Shown here piece by piece: positions 1 to 8,264 of a stretch of 64,000 nucleotides of DNA; the first letter of the stretch is position 1, and each line of letters starts with the position of its first letter. Under the pieces are notes generated by a model. That model saw only the letters and a list, made by a program, of their open reading frames with translations. It had not been told where the DNA came from and ran no database searches. The position numbers and the translations under genes are program-made. The stretch covers positions 62,001 through 126,000 of the forward strand of contig NZ_OOHJ01000036.1 of the NCBI RefSeq assembly GCF_900323885.1, in the 5' to 3' direction. Source of the DNA: [Actinomadura] parvosata subsp. kistnae. GTDB lineage: Bacteria > Actinomycetota > Actinomycetes > Streptosporangiales > Streptosporangiaceae.

Positions 1-57
1 AGCTGCGGCGAGCACGATCACCGCGACGATCACGGCGGCGGGGGACGCAACCGCCAC
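1..57 (-). CDS. Start of an unknown gene cut by the window edge (hydrophobic N-terminus)
   Basis: Reading leftwards, a GTG at 57-55 opens 19 codons that stay open to the window edge. A strong ribosome binding site (AAGGAG, 67-62) lies four bases upstream. The visible peptide starts VAVASPAAV and is almost wholly hydrophobic (Ala, Val, Ile, Leu), as in a signal peptide or first membrane helix. Nothing can be said about function. It lies downstream of the kinase gene on the same strand, about 90 bases away, so the two could be co-transcribed. Confidence 0.5.
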   Translation of the reverse strand, partial: MAVASPAAVIVAVIVLAAA

Positions 58-149
58 GCTTCTCCTTAGCCCGAGCCGCAGGGCAGGTTCCGGTCATGGA
101 GAAATCAGGCCCGGGGGATGCCCTCTATTCGACGCACGATAGTAGAGGA

Positions 150-1850
150 TCACCCGTCCTCGTGCGCAACTTCCGGCTTTTCCGCTTGGCGGCGTCTGCG
201 TACCCGGCGGGCCACGATCTGCCGGCCGGCCAGCGCCGATCCGGGCACCAGCACGAGGCCCAGGAGGCTGGAGCCGAGGCCGAGGCCGACGTCGGCGTCC
301 ACCAGCTTGTCGCCGTCGCCGCCGAGCAGCGGCAGGCCGAGCGACACGCTGACCGAGACCGAGATCAGCGGCTCCTTCACCTTGGTGGGGGCCAGGTCGG
401 GCGCGCGGGTCGTCGGGGCCTGCGTGGTGGCGGGCGGGTCGTCGTCCTTGGGCGGCGGGTTCTCGCTGGAGGGGTCGTCGCGGGGCGGGCTCTCGGGGCG
501 CGAGGTGGCGGGCGGCCGGGTGGCCGGGCGGGTGGTCGGGCGGGTGGTCGGCGACGGCGCTCCCGTGCTGGTCGGCCGCTCGGTGGGGGCCCTGGTCGGC
601 TCACGGGTGGGGTCGCCGGTAGGCCGCTCCCCGCTCGGTGAAGGCCGGGGGGCCGGCGGCTCCCCGTACGTGATCGGCGGCGTCACCACGATCGGCTCCT
701 CCGGCGTGGGCACCGGCGGCGTCGTCGGCGTCCCGGGGGTCGGCGAGCCGGGCACCATCGTGGGCGGCCCGCTGGACGGCCCGCTGGACGGCAGGGCGAG
801 GGGCGGGCCCGACGTGGCGGGCGGCAGCGCCGTGCCGCTCTCCGGCTCCGGCCCGCCGCCCAGGATCACGAACGCCGACGCCACCGCTGCCGCGGTCGCC
901 AGCACGAGCCCGCCGGTCACGGCCAGCTTGCTCACGGGCGAGAGCACGTTGTGGAACAGGGTCGTGGCGGTGCCGGCGTCGGTGACCGCCTGCGGCCTGG
1001 GCAGCAGCGCGGCCAGCGGCAGCGTGAGGATGCCGAGGCCGGTGCGCCCGCGCAGCTCCCAGTCCTCCCCGTACGCGGCGCGCGCGGCCTCCTCCATCTC
1101 GGCGAGGAACGCCTGAGCCGACTCGGGCCGCTCGGCGGGGTCCTTGGCCAGGCCGTGCTCGACCAGCGGGCGCAGCGGCTCCTCGACGTCGTCCAGCGGG
1201 GGCGGCACGTGCTGGTGCTGGTAGGCCAGGGCGGCGACGTTCTCGGCGTGGAAGGCGCGGTGGCCGGTCAGGCACTCGTAGAAGACGAGGGCGGCGGCGT
1301 ACACGTCGGTCTGCGGCCCGGCGGGGGCGTCGTCCCACTGCTCGGGCGCCATGTAGGAGGGGGTGCCGGACAGCTCGGCGGTCTCGCCGACGTGGGCGGC
1401 CACGCCGAAGTCGACGAGCTTGCTGTCGCCGTCCTGGGTGATCAGGACGTTCTCGGGCTTGAAGTCGCGGTGCACGACGCCGTGCCGGTGCGCCTCGGCC
1501 AGGCCGAGCAGCGCCCCCTTCAGCACGGTGAGCGCGGCCTCGGGGCCGGTGGCGCCCTCGTGCTCCAGCAGCCGCCGCAGCGTGACGCCCTCCACCAGCT
1601 CCATGATGATGGCGGCGTCGTCGCCGGTCTCGGCGTAGTCGAGCACGCGGGCGGTGTGCGGGCTGTCGATCTCTTTGATGACCAGGGCTTCGGAGCGGAA
1701 GCGGGTCAGGAAGGCGGTGTCGTGGCGTAAGGCGTCGGATAAGTGCTTGACGGCGACGGCCAGGCCGTCGGAGTCGCGGACGGCGAGCATCACCCGGCCG
1801 GTCCCGCCGTGGCCGAGTTCCCGGATCTCCGTGTAGCCGGGAACCTCCAT
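150..1850 (-). CDS. Membrane-anchored Ser/Thr protein kinase
   Basis: PknB-type Hanks kinase of 566 residues. The N-terminal cytoplasmic catalytic domain (about 1-260) has the glycine loop GHGGTG (13-18), ATP-binding Lys35, the catalytic loop HRDFKPEN with Asp129, DFG Asp147 and an APEQW motif. A transmembrane helix follows at about 300-327. The outer part (about 330-480) is low-complexity Pro/Thr/Ser/Arg with no PASTA repeats. A second hydrophobic stretch followed by a basic tail (RRVRRRR) ends the protein, so the C-terminus may re-enter the membrane. The start is fixed by AGGAGG seven bases before the ATG. It presumably phosphorylates cytoplasmic targets in response to an envelope signal; the ligand is unknown. 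Confidence 0.93.
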   Translation of the reverse strand: MEVPGYTEIRELGHGGTGRVMLAVRDSDGLAVAVKHLSDALRHDTAFLTRFRSEALVIKEIDSPHTARVLDYAETGDDAAIIMELVEGVTLRRLLEHEGATGPEAALTVLKGALLGLAEAHRHGVVHRDFKPENVLITQDGDSKLVDFGVAAHVGETAELSGTPSYMAPEQWDDAPAGPQTDVYAAALVFYECLTGHRAFHAENVAALAYQHQHVPPPLDDVEEPLRPLVEHGLAKDPAERPESAQAFLAEMEEAARAAYGEDWELRGRTGLGILTLPLAALLPRPQAVTDAGTATTLFHNVLSPVSKLAVTGGLVLATAAAVASAFVILGGGPEPESGTALPPATSGPPLALPSSGPSSGPPTMVPGSPTPGTPTTPPVPTPEEPIVVTPPITYGEPPAPRPSPSGERPTGDPTREPTRAPTERPTSTGAPSPTTRPTTRPATRPPATSRPESPPRDDPSSENPPPKDDDPPATTQAPTTRAPDLAPTKVKEPLISVSVSVSLGLPLLGGDGDKLVDADVGLGLGSSLLGLVLVPGSALAGRQIVARRVRRRRQAEKPEVAHEDG

Positions 1851-1988
1851 GCTGGGACCTCCTGACCGGATATAGATCCTGATGTCGGGACGCTATCCCG
1901 GCGTCACCGCTCGTGTCGAGTCCCTTCGCGCGAGTAACCGGAACCGTGCCACAATCGGCATGTCTACTATGCGGGCTAGGAGGAAAGC

Positions 1989-3059
1989 TCAGGCGGCGAG
2001 GCGGCCGGACAGGAGGGCGCGCACGTTGCGGGCGGCCTCGCGGCCGGCCCGGTTGGCGCCGATCGTGCTGGCCGAGGGGCCGTAGCCGACGAGCTGGAGG
2101 CGGGGCTCCTTCACCACCTGGGTGCCGTCCACGCGGATGCCGCCGCCCGGCTCGCGCAGGCGCAGCGGGGCGAGGTGGTCGAGGGCGGCGCGGAAGCCGG
2201 TGGCCCAGATGATCACGTCGGCGGGCACGCGGGTGCCGTCGTCCCACGCCACGCCGTCCTCGGTGACGCGGCCGAACATCGGCAGCCGGTGCAGCGCACC
2301 CTTGTCCATCGCCTCCCGGACGACGGTGCTGTAGGTCAGGCCGGTCACGCTCACGACGCTCTGCGGCGGCAGGCCCGCGCGGACGCGGGACTCGACCATG
2401 GCCACGGCCGCGCGCCTGGCCTCCGTCCCGAAGTCGTCGTCGCGGAAGACGGGCGGCCGGCGGGTGACCCACACCGTGGCGGCGGCCACCCCGGCCAGCT
2501 CCGACAGCACGTGCATCGCCGACGCCCCGCCGCCGACCACGACCACGCGGCGCCCCGCGAACTCCCGCGGCCCCCGGTAGGCGGCGTAGTGGAGCTGCCG
2601 GCCACGGAAGCCGGCGGCTCCCGGGTAGTACGGCCAGTACGGGCGCGTCCACGTGCCGGTCGCGTTGACCACGGCCCTGGCCTGCCACTCCCCCGCGTCC
2701 GTCTCGACCGCCAGCCGCCCCCGCGCGCCCTCGCGCACGGCGGTGACCCGCACCGGGCGCACCACGCGCAGGCCGGTCGCGCTCTCGTAGGAGGCGTAGT
2801 ACGCGGGCACCACCTCGGCGGCCGGGCGCCCGGGCTCCCCGCCCGCCTCCTGCCGCCCCAGGCCGGGCAGGTCGAAGACGCCGTGCACCTTCTCCATGGT
2901 CAGCGTGGGCGAGCGGTGCCGCCAGGCCCCGCCCGGGCCGTGGCCGGCGTCCAGGACGACCGGCTCGATGCCGTACCTGCGCAGGAAGTACGCGCTCGAC
3001 AGGCCCGCCTGCCCGGCGCCGATCACCACGGCCTCGCTCAGCTCCACGTCAGGCTGCAA
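1989..3059 (-). CDS. FAD/NAD(P)-dependent flavin monooxygenase-like oxidoreductase
   Basis: Flavoprotein of the CzcO/Trk-associated family, about 350 residues. It has an N-terminal FAD-binding Rossmann motif (VVIGAGQAGLSSAYFL), a second dinucleotide motif for NADPH (VVVGGGASAMHVL) near residue 170, and the late ATGF motif (IIWATGF). It should use NADPH and O2 on an unknown small molecule. The longest reading starts at TTG 3059, but GTG 3047 places the FAD motif at the usual distance from the N-terminus and may be the real start; neither has a clear Shine-Dalgarno. It follows the LacI gene by about 30 bases on the same strand, so it may be the last gene of the GH3-LacI unit, though no sugar-related role is evident. 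Confidence 0.87.
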   Translation of the reverse strand: MQPDVELSEAVVIGAGQAGLSSAYFLRRYGIEPVVLDAGHGPGGAWRHRSPTLTMEKVHGVFDLPGLGRQEAGGEPGRPAAEVVPAYYASYESATGLRVVRPVRVTAVREGARGRLAVETDAGEWQARAVVNATGTWTRPYWPYYPGAAGFRGRQLHYAAYRGPREFAGRRVVVVGGGASAMHVLSELAGVAAATVWVTRRPPVFRDDDFGTEARRAAVAMVESRVRAGLPPQSVVSVTGLTYSTVVREAMDKGALHRLPMFGRVTEDGVAWDDGTRVPADVIIWATGFRAALDHLAPLRLREPGGGIRVDGTQVVKEPRLQLVGYGPSASTIGANRAGREAARNVRALLSGRLAA

Positions 3060-3090
3060 CCGTGATCGGCCGCCGCCTCTTCCCTGGAGC

Positions 3091-4113
3091 TCAGCCGCGA
3101 TCGGGCACCGGCGCGGTCGAGCCGCGCACGACCAGCTCGGTGGCCAGCTCCACGTGGTGGGAGTCGACCTTCTCCCCGGCCGCCAGCCGCAGCGCCGTGC
3201 GCAGGGCGACCCCGCCCATCTCCCGCAGCGGCTGCCGGACGGTCGTCAGCGGCGGCGAGGTGAGCTGCGCGATCTGGGTGTCGTCGAACCCCACGATGCT
3301 CAGGTCCTCGGGGATGCGCAGCCCGCGCGCCCGCGCCGCCTCCATGACCCCCACGGCCACCTCGTCGCAGCCGGCGAAGATCGCCGTCGGGGCGTGCGGC
3401 AGGTCGAGCACCGCCGCCCCGCTCGCCATGCCGTCGTGGTAGCGGAAGTGCCCGGACCGGACGTATCCGGGTAGCACCGGCGCCCCCTCCGCCTCCATCG
3501 CCGCCCGGTAGCCGTGCAGCCGCGCCTGGTTGCAGGCCGCGGCGGGGGGCCCGCCGATGTAGGCGATGCGGCGGTGCCCGAGCGAGAGCAGGTGCTGGGT
3601 GGCGGACAGGCCGCCGGCGAAGTTGGTGGAGCCGATGCTGGTGACGCGGGTGCGCGGCAGGTTGAGCGGGTCGATGAGCACGAGCGGCAGCCGCGCCCTG
3701 GCCAGCGCGGCGGGCTGCCCGGAGGTGAGCTCGCCGGTGACGGCGATCAGCGCCCGCCGCCCGGCGGCCACGAGCTGGCGGGCCCAGGCGGTGGTGCGGG
3801 CGGTGCCGCTCCTGATGCTGACGACGATCCCGATGCCGGCCTCCGCGCCCGCCGCCACCGCGCCCTGGATGATCTCGGTCGAGTACGCGTTGAGGTCGGC
3901 GTCGAACTGCAGCTCCACCGTGGCCAGCCCCGGCGGCTCGCGGCGCGGCGCCGGAGCGACGTAGTCGTGCTGCTGCAGCAGCGACTGCACGAGCGAACGG
4001 GTCGCGGGCGAGACGTCGCTGCGGCCGTTGAGCACCTTGGAGACGGTCGCGACCGACACTCCGGCGGAGGCCGCGACCGTGGCCAGCGTGGCGCGTCTAG
4101 GACTGGATGGCAT
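3091..4113 (-). CDS. LacI-family transcriptional regulator of the adjacent glycosidase/ABC locus
   Basis: LacI/GalR repressor of about 340 residues. The N-terminal helix-turn-helix (TLATVAASAGVSVATVSKVL) carries the V-AT-VSKVLN recognition signature and is followed by the hinge region. The rest is a periplasmic-binding-protein-like effector domain, with GHRRIAYIGG and the conserved end segment STAPVPDRG. The gene overlaps the 3' end of the GH3 gene by about 17 bases (ATG 4113; an in-frame GTG at 4119 is also possible), implying translational coupling. By context it should bind the TCGAAA-type palindromes at 6571-6584 and 6752-6766 and be released by an oligosaccharide. In Streptomyces, BxlR is the equivalent regulator of xylobiose loci; the assignment to that group is inference. 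Confidence 0.92.
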   Translation of the reverse strand: MPSSPRRATLATVAASAGVSVATVSKVLNGRSDVSPATRSLVQSLLQQHDYVAPAPRREPPGLATVELQFDADLNAYSTEIIQGAVAAGAEAGIGIVVSIRSGTARTTAWARQLVAAGRRALIAVTGELTSGQPAALARARLPLVLIDPLNLPRTRVTSIGSTNFAGGLSATQHLLSLGHRRIAYIGGPPAAACNQARLHGYRAAMEAEGAPVLPGYVRSGHFRYHDGMASGAAVLDLPHAPTAIFAGCDEVAVGVMEAARARGLRIPEDLSIVGFDDTQIAQLTSPPLTTVRQPLREMGGVALRTALRLAAGEKVDSHHVELATELVVRGSTAPVPDRG

Positions 4114-6529
4114 CCGCACCCCCTCGCCCCCGCACCTCTGCGGGAGTGACGAGCCGCCGGTCGTGGCCGACGTGCCTGGCCGGGCCGGTCAATCGTACGA
4201 CGCCGCGGCACGGCAGGTCCGCCGCCGACGTGCCGGCCAGCACCTCGACGTCGCCGGGCTCGACGACGCGGCGCAGGTCGCGGCCGGTGAAGGCGGTGCG
4301 GTCGGCGTGCACGAGGAAGGCCACCTCGGCGCTCTCGCCCGGCTCCAGCCGGACCCGCGCGTAACCGGTGAGCTGCCGCACGGGCCTGGTGACCTGGGCC
4401 AGGAGGTCGTGCAGGTAGAGCTGGACGACCTCTTCCCCGGCCCGGCCGCCGGTGTTGCGGACGGTGACGGTCGCGGTGAACTCGCCGTCGGTGGGCACCT
4501 CCTCGGCGCTCAGCCGCAGGCCGGTGACCTCGAAGGTGGTGTAGGAGGCGCCGTAGCCGAAAGGGAACAGCGGCGTCGGGTCGAGGTTGCTGATGCCGTG
4601 GCTGTCGGTGCCCAGCGGCGGCTGCAGGTACGTGCCCGGCTGCCCGCCCGGGTGGCGCGGGATCTGCACCGGCAGGCGGCCGACCGGCTGGACCCGGCCG
4701 GACAGCACGCCGGCGATGGCCGCGCCGCCCTCCTCGCCGGGCATGAACGCCTGGACCAGCGCGGCGGCGTGCTCGTGGATCTCGCCCAGCGCGTACGGGC
4801 GGCCCGAGACGACGACCACGACCAGCGGCGTGCCGGTGGCGGCCAGCTCGGCCAGCAGGTCGGCCTGCACGCCGGGCAGCCGCAGGTCCTCGGCGTCGCA
4901 GCCCTCGCCCGACGTGCCGTGCCCGAACAGGCCGGCCAGGTCGCCCACGACGGCCACGCACACGTCGGCGTCGCGGGCGGCCGCCACGGCGTCGGCGAAG
5001 CCCGAGCGGTCGTCGCCGCGCACGTCGCAGCCCTTCGCGTAGCGGATCTCCGACTGGGGCAGCTCGGCGGTGAGCGCGTCGAGCACGGTGGGCGCCTCGA
5101 TGCCCAGGCCGAGGCCGGGGTGGCGGGGCAGCACGTGGTTGGGGAAGGCGTAGCAGCCCATGAACGTGCGGGGGTCGTGCGCGGCGGGCCCGACCAGCGC
5201 CACCCGGCGCGGTGCCGTGCCGCCGTGCTCCTCCAGGAGGGGCAGCGCGGTGCCCGCGTCGAGGAGGATGATCGACCGTTCGGCCAGCTCTCTGGCCAGG
5301 GCCCGGTTGGCGGGCGAGTCGAGGTCCACGGACTCGGCGCCGGCGACGGAGCCCTCCGGCGTCCAGCCGGGGTCGAGCAGCCCGAGCTGGGCCTTCTGGG
5401 TGAGCAGGCGGCGCACCGCCCGGTCGACGACGGCCTCCGGCAGCTCGCCGCGCCGCACCCGCTCGGCCAGGTGCTGCCCGAAGCCGAGCGTGTCGGGCAG
5501 CTCGACGTCGATGCCCGCGCCGAGCGCGAGCACGCCCGCCTCCTCGTGATCGGCGGCGACCAGGTGCATGCTGGCCAGGAACGGCACGGCCCAGTAGTCG
5601 GAGACGACGGTGCCGGTGAACCCCCACTCCTCGCGCAGCACCTCGGTCAGCAGCCACGGGTCGGCCCCGGCGGGGACGCCGTCCACGTCGGCGTAGGAGT
5701 TCATCACCGAGCGGGCGCCGCCCAGCGCGATGGCGGTCTCGAACGGCGGCAGGATCATGTCCATCAGCTCGCGCCGGCCCATCGGCACGGGCCCGTGGTT
5801 GCGGGCGGCGCGCGAGGCGGAGTAGCCGGCGAAGTGCTTGAGGGTGGCGATGACGCCGGCGCTCTCCAGGCCGCGCACGTAGGCGGCGCCGAGCGTGGCG
5901 ACGACGTACGGGTCCTCGCCCATGGTCTCCTCGACCCGCCCCCACCGGTAGTCGCGCACCACGTCGAGGACGGGCGACAGCCCCTGGTGCACGCCCACGG
6001 CCCGCATGTCGCGGCCGATCGCGGCGGCCATCCGCTCGACGAGCCCGGGGTCGAACGTGGCGGCCCAGGCGATGGCCGCCGGGTAGACGGTGGCGCCGTA
6101 GGCGGTGAAGCCGGTCAGGCACTCCTCGTGCACGATGGCGGGGATGCCGAGCCTGGACGCCGCGACGACGGCGTGCTGCTGGCGGACGACCTCGGCCGCG
6201 CCCTGTGCCGGGGTGACCGGGGCGCTGCCGTGCACGCGGGTCAGGTGGCCGAGCCCATGGCGGACCGCCTCCTCGAGCGGCACGGTGCCGGAGGCGGCGA
6301 ACACGTCCTGCATCGGCGCCACGTTCAGCGGTTCGGCGCCGGGCTCGGGCTCCGGCTCGTCACCGGAGCTCATGTCGTTGCCGAGCCACCGGCTGCCGAG
6401 CTGGCCGATCTTCTCCTCAAGGGTCATCTCGGCAAGGAGGGCTTCGACTCGGTCGGCCACGGCGAGCGCCGGGTCCTGCCACGGGCGCACTGCCCGCTCC
6501 GCCGTCGGGGTCCGATCAAGAGCCGTCAT
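4097..6529 (-). CDS. GH3 glycosidase (beta-xylosidase / beta-glucosidase type)
   Basis: Glycoside hydrolase family 3 enzyme of 810 residues with the N-terminal TIM barrel, alpha/beta sandwich and C-terminal fibronectin-III-like domain (last 80 or so residues). The barrel contains the HEECLTGF segment, the KHF motif (LKHFAGYS) and the nucleophile Asp near residue 311 in GTVVSDYW. HEECLTGF is typical of the actinobacterial beta-xylosidase-like branch, so xylo- or gluco-oligosaccharides are likely substrates. No signal peptide is seen, so it should act in the cytoplasm on imported sugars. The start is supported by AAGGAG upstream of ATG 6529. It is followed by the overlapping LacI gene and is divergent from the ABC importer, which together resemble the Streptomyces bxl locus. 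Confidence 0.92.
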   Translation of the reverse strand: MTALDRTPTAERAVRPWQDPALAVADRVEALLAEMTLEEKIGQLGSRWLGNDMSSGDEPEPEPGAEPLNVAPMQDVFAASGTVPLEEAVRHGLGHLTRVHGSAPVTPAQGAAEVVRQQHAVVAASRLGIPAIVHEECLTGFTAYGATVYPAAIAWAATFDPGLVERMAAAIGRDMRAVGVHQGLSPVLDVVRDYRWGRVEETMGEDPYVVATLGAAYVRGLESAGVIATLKHFAGYSASRAARNHGPVPMGRRELMDMILPPFETAIALGGARSVMNSYADVDGVPAGADPWLLTEVLREEWGFTGTVVSDYWAVPFLASMHLVAADHEEAGVLALGAGIDVELPDTLGFGQHLAERVRRGELPEAVVDRAVRRLLTQKAQLGLLDPGWTPEGSVAGAESVDLDSPANRALARELAERSIILLDAGTALPLLEEHGGTAPRRVALVGPAAHDPRTFMGCYAFPNHVLPRHPGLGLGIEAPTVLDALTAELPQSEIRYAKGCDVRGDDRSGFADAVAAARDADVCVAVVGDLAGLFGHGTSGEGCDAEDLRLPGVQADLLAELAATGTPLVVVVVSGRPYALGEIHEHAAALVQAFMPGEEGGAAIAGVLSGRVQPVGRLPVQIPRHPGGQPGTYLQPPLGTDSHGISNLDPTPLFPFGYGASYTTFEVTGLRLSAEEVPTDGEFTATVTVRNTGGRAGEEVVQLYLHDLLAQVTRPVRQLTGYARVRLEPGESAEVAFLVHADRTAFTGRDLRRVVEPGDVEVLAGTSAADLPCRGVVRLTGPARHVGHDRRLVTPAEVRGRGGADAIQS

Positions 6530-6570
6530 GTGGTGCGCTCCTTAAAGAGGTGCTGTGCTGCCGCAAGTTT

Positions 6571-6584
6571 TCGAAATGTTTCGA
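6571..6584. promoter_or_regulatory. LacI-type operator, GH3 side
   Basis: The sequence TCGAAATGTTTCGA is an inverted repeat (TCGAAA/TTTCGA with a 2-base centre). It lies about 40 bases upstream of the GH3 start. It matches the second site at 6752-6766 almost base for base. CGAA-TTCG-type palindromes are known LacI-family operators at Streptomyces xylobiose loci, which is why I assign it to the adjacent LacI regulator. Confidence 0.65.
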
Positions 6585-6703
6585 CACCGATGGGCAACCT
6601 CCGCGCAAGCCTTCCGCTCTGGCACGGAGCAGGTGAAGACTGGCGGAAAGTTACCTTACACGTGGGCTCCAGGAAATCCACCCGTTTCCTGATCGACAAG
6701 GTC

Positions 6704-6732
6704 TTGACACCCTTATTGCCGAAACCTAGATT
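6704..6732 (+). promoter_or_regulatory. Vegetative (sigma-70-like) promoter of the sugar importer operon
   Basis: A consensus -35 hexamer TTGACA (6704-6709) is followed by a 17-base spacer and the -10 hexamer TAGATT (6727-6732). The start of transcription would fall near 6739, so the operator at 6752-6766 lies in the early transcribed region, where a repressor would block elongation or promoter escape. Confidence 0.65.
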
Positions 6733-6751
6733 GGCGAACCCCGCGGTCATG

Positions 6752-6766
6752 TCGAAAATGTTTCGA
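6752..6766. promoter_or_regulatory. LacI-type operator, importer side
   Basis: TCGAAAATGTTTCGA is an inverted repeat with TCGAAA and TTTCGA arms. It is the same motif as at 6571-6584 with one extra central A. It sits just downstream of the predicted transcription start of the importer operon. Confidence 0.65.
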
Positions 6767-6792
6767 TGAGCTGACTTTAGGAGGAGTGGAAA

Positions 6793-6954
6793 GTGGCATC
6801 GCGAGATGCCGATCCACGACCGCCGGCCATCGAGTCCGATGATCAACGCGCCGCGACCCCAGCCCGCGGCATACAAGTACGGAGATCAGCGTGGAGTCCA
6901 GGACAACCTCTCGCCGCAATTTCCTCAGCCTCGTCTCCATGGGTGTCCCCCTAG
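6793..6954 (+). CDS. Possible 53-codon upstream reading frame overlapping the binding-protein start
   Basis: A GTG at 6793 lies six bases after AGGAGGAG (6779-6786), the strongest Shine-Dalgarno in this spacer. The frame runs 53 codons (start VASRDADPRPP) to a TAG at 6952, overlapping the start of the solute-binding protein gene in another frame. Third-position GC is only moderate, unlike the neighbouring genes, so it may not encode a conserved protein. It could act as a translated leader that couples to the lipoprotein gene. Confidence is low. Confidence 0.25.
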   Translation: MASRDADPRPPAIESDDQRAATPARGIQVRRSAWSPGQPLAAISSASSPWVSP

Positions 6955-8264
6955 GAGCAGCACTGGCCGCCTGTGGCGGCACGGGGCCCACCCAGACCGG
7001 CGCCGGTGGCGGCTCGGGCAACGCCACCGCCAGCACGGGTGGCGGCGGCGGTAAAAGTGCCACGTACTGGTACCTGTCGACGCAGCCGCAGGAGGGCGTG
7101 CGCACCAGGACCGTCGAGCGGCACAACAAGGCCAACCCCAACGGGACGATCCAGGGCACGACGTTCCAGAACGACGCGTACAAGACGAAGATCAAGACGG
7201 CCATCGGCGCCGGCCAGGCCCCCACCCTCATCTGGGGCTGGGGCGGCGGCACCCTGCGCAGCTACGTGCAGGCGGGCCAGGTCGAGGACCTGACCTCGTG
7301 GTTCGACCAGAACCAGGCCGTGAAGGACAAGCTGTTCCCGTCCTCCTTCGGCGCGGCCACCATCGACGGCAAGATCTACGCGATGCCGTGCGAGACGCTG
7401 CAGCCCATCGTCCTCTACTACGACAAGCGGGCCTTCGACAAGATCGGCGCGCAGCCGCCCCAGACGTGGGGCGACATCCTGGACCTGGTGCCCAAGTTCA
7501 ACGCCAAGGGCATCGCCCCGTTCTCCCTCGGCGGCCAGTCCCGCTGGACGAACATGATGTGGCTGGAGTTCCTGTTCGACCGCCTGGGCGGCCCCGAGAT
7601 CTTCCAGGCCGTCTTCGACGGCGAGAAGGACGCCTGGAACAACCCGCTCGCCATCCAGGCGCTGGGCGAGGTGCAGAAGCTGGTCAAGGCCAACGGTTTC
7701 GTCAAGGGCTTCTCCTCCATCACCGCCGACTCCAACGCCGACCAGGCGCTGCTCTACACCGGCAAGGCCGCGATGATGCTCCACGGCGGCTGGACGTACG
7801 GCAGCATGTCGACCGACGGCGGCGACTTCGTCTCCGGCGGCAACCTCGGCTACATGAACTTCCCGCCGATCGACGGCGGCAAGGGCGACCCCGGCAACAC
7901 CGTCGGCAACCCCGGCCAGTACATCTCGATCTCCTCCAAGGCCACGCCGGAGCAGAAGGAGATCGCCAAGAAGTTCTTCGCCGGCGCGCTGATCGACCAG
8001 ACCGCGGTCAAGGAGTGGGTCGGCACGGGCGCCGTCCCGATCATCAAGGGCGCGGACGCCGAGTTCGCCGCCTCCAAGGACAAGGACTTCCTGACCTTCG
8101 TCTACAACATCGCCGTCAACGCCAAGTCCTTCGCCCAGTCGTGGGACCAGGCGCTCAGCCCGACGGCCGCCGAGGTGCTGCTGGACAACATCTCGAAGCT
8201 GTTCCAGCTGTCGATCTCGCCGCAGGAGTTCGCCACGAACATGAACGCGGTCATCGGCAAGTGA
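6891..8264 (+). CDS. Sugar ABC transporter solute-binding lipoprotein (Tat-type signal)
   Basis: Family 1 (CUT1) extracellular solute-binding protein of 457 residues. The signal sequence combines a twin-arginine motif (SRRNFL, Arg8-Arg9) with a lipobox LAAC ending in Cys28, so it is probably a Tat-exported lipoprotein held at the outer face of the membrane. A Gly/Ser/Thr-rich linker follows, then the binding fold. The GTG start is preceded by GGAGA. It forms an operon with two permeases (GTGA overlap with the first) and faces the GH3 glycosidase, so the ligand is probably an oligosaccharide cleaved by that enzyme. No ATPase gene is nearby; in related bacteria a shared MsiK-type ATPase serves such importers. 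Confidence 0.93.
   Translation: MESRTTSRRNFLSLVSMGVPLGAALAACGGTGPTQTGAGGGSGNATASTGGGGGKSATYWYLSTQPQEGVRTRTVERHNKANPNGTIQGTTFQNDAYKTKIKTAIGAGQAPTLIWGWGGGTLRSYVQAGQVEDLTSWFDQNQAVKDKLFPSSFGAATIDGKIYAMPCETLQPIVLYYDKRAFDKIGAQPPQTWGDILDLVPKFNAKGIAPFSLGGQSRWTNMMWLEFLFDRLGGPEIFQAVFDGEKDAWNNPLAIQALGEVQKLVKANGFVKGFSSITADSNADQALLYTGKAAMMLHGGWTYGSMSTDGGDFVSGGNLGYMNFPPIDGGKGDPGNTVGNPGQYISISSKATPEQKEIAKKFFAGALIDQTAVKEWVGTGAVPIIKGADAEFAASKDKDFLTFVYNIAVNAKSFAQSWDQALSPTAAEVLLDNISKLFQLSISPQEFATNMNAVIGK

Larger units (their letters stand above)
6530..6890. promoter_or_regulatory. Divergent control region between the GH3 gene and the sugar importer
   Basis: This 361-base spacer separates two divergent units. 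It holds two near-identical palindromes, one well-formed vegetative promoter for the rightward unit and a purine-rich ribosome-binding sequence that precedes a short upstream reading frame. Its A+T content is visibly higher than that of its neighbours. No convincing promoter could be assigned to the leftward GH3 unit. Confidence 0.7.

Noticed and set aside
4028..6769. A 913-codon open frame on the plus strand opposite the GH3 gene
   Set aside because: It is a GC-bias shadow of a gene with full GH3 motifs on the other strand; its translation is Gly/Arg/Ala/Val/His-rich with no domain.
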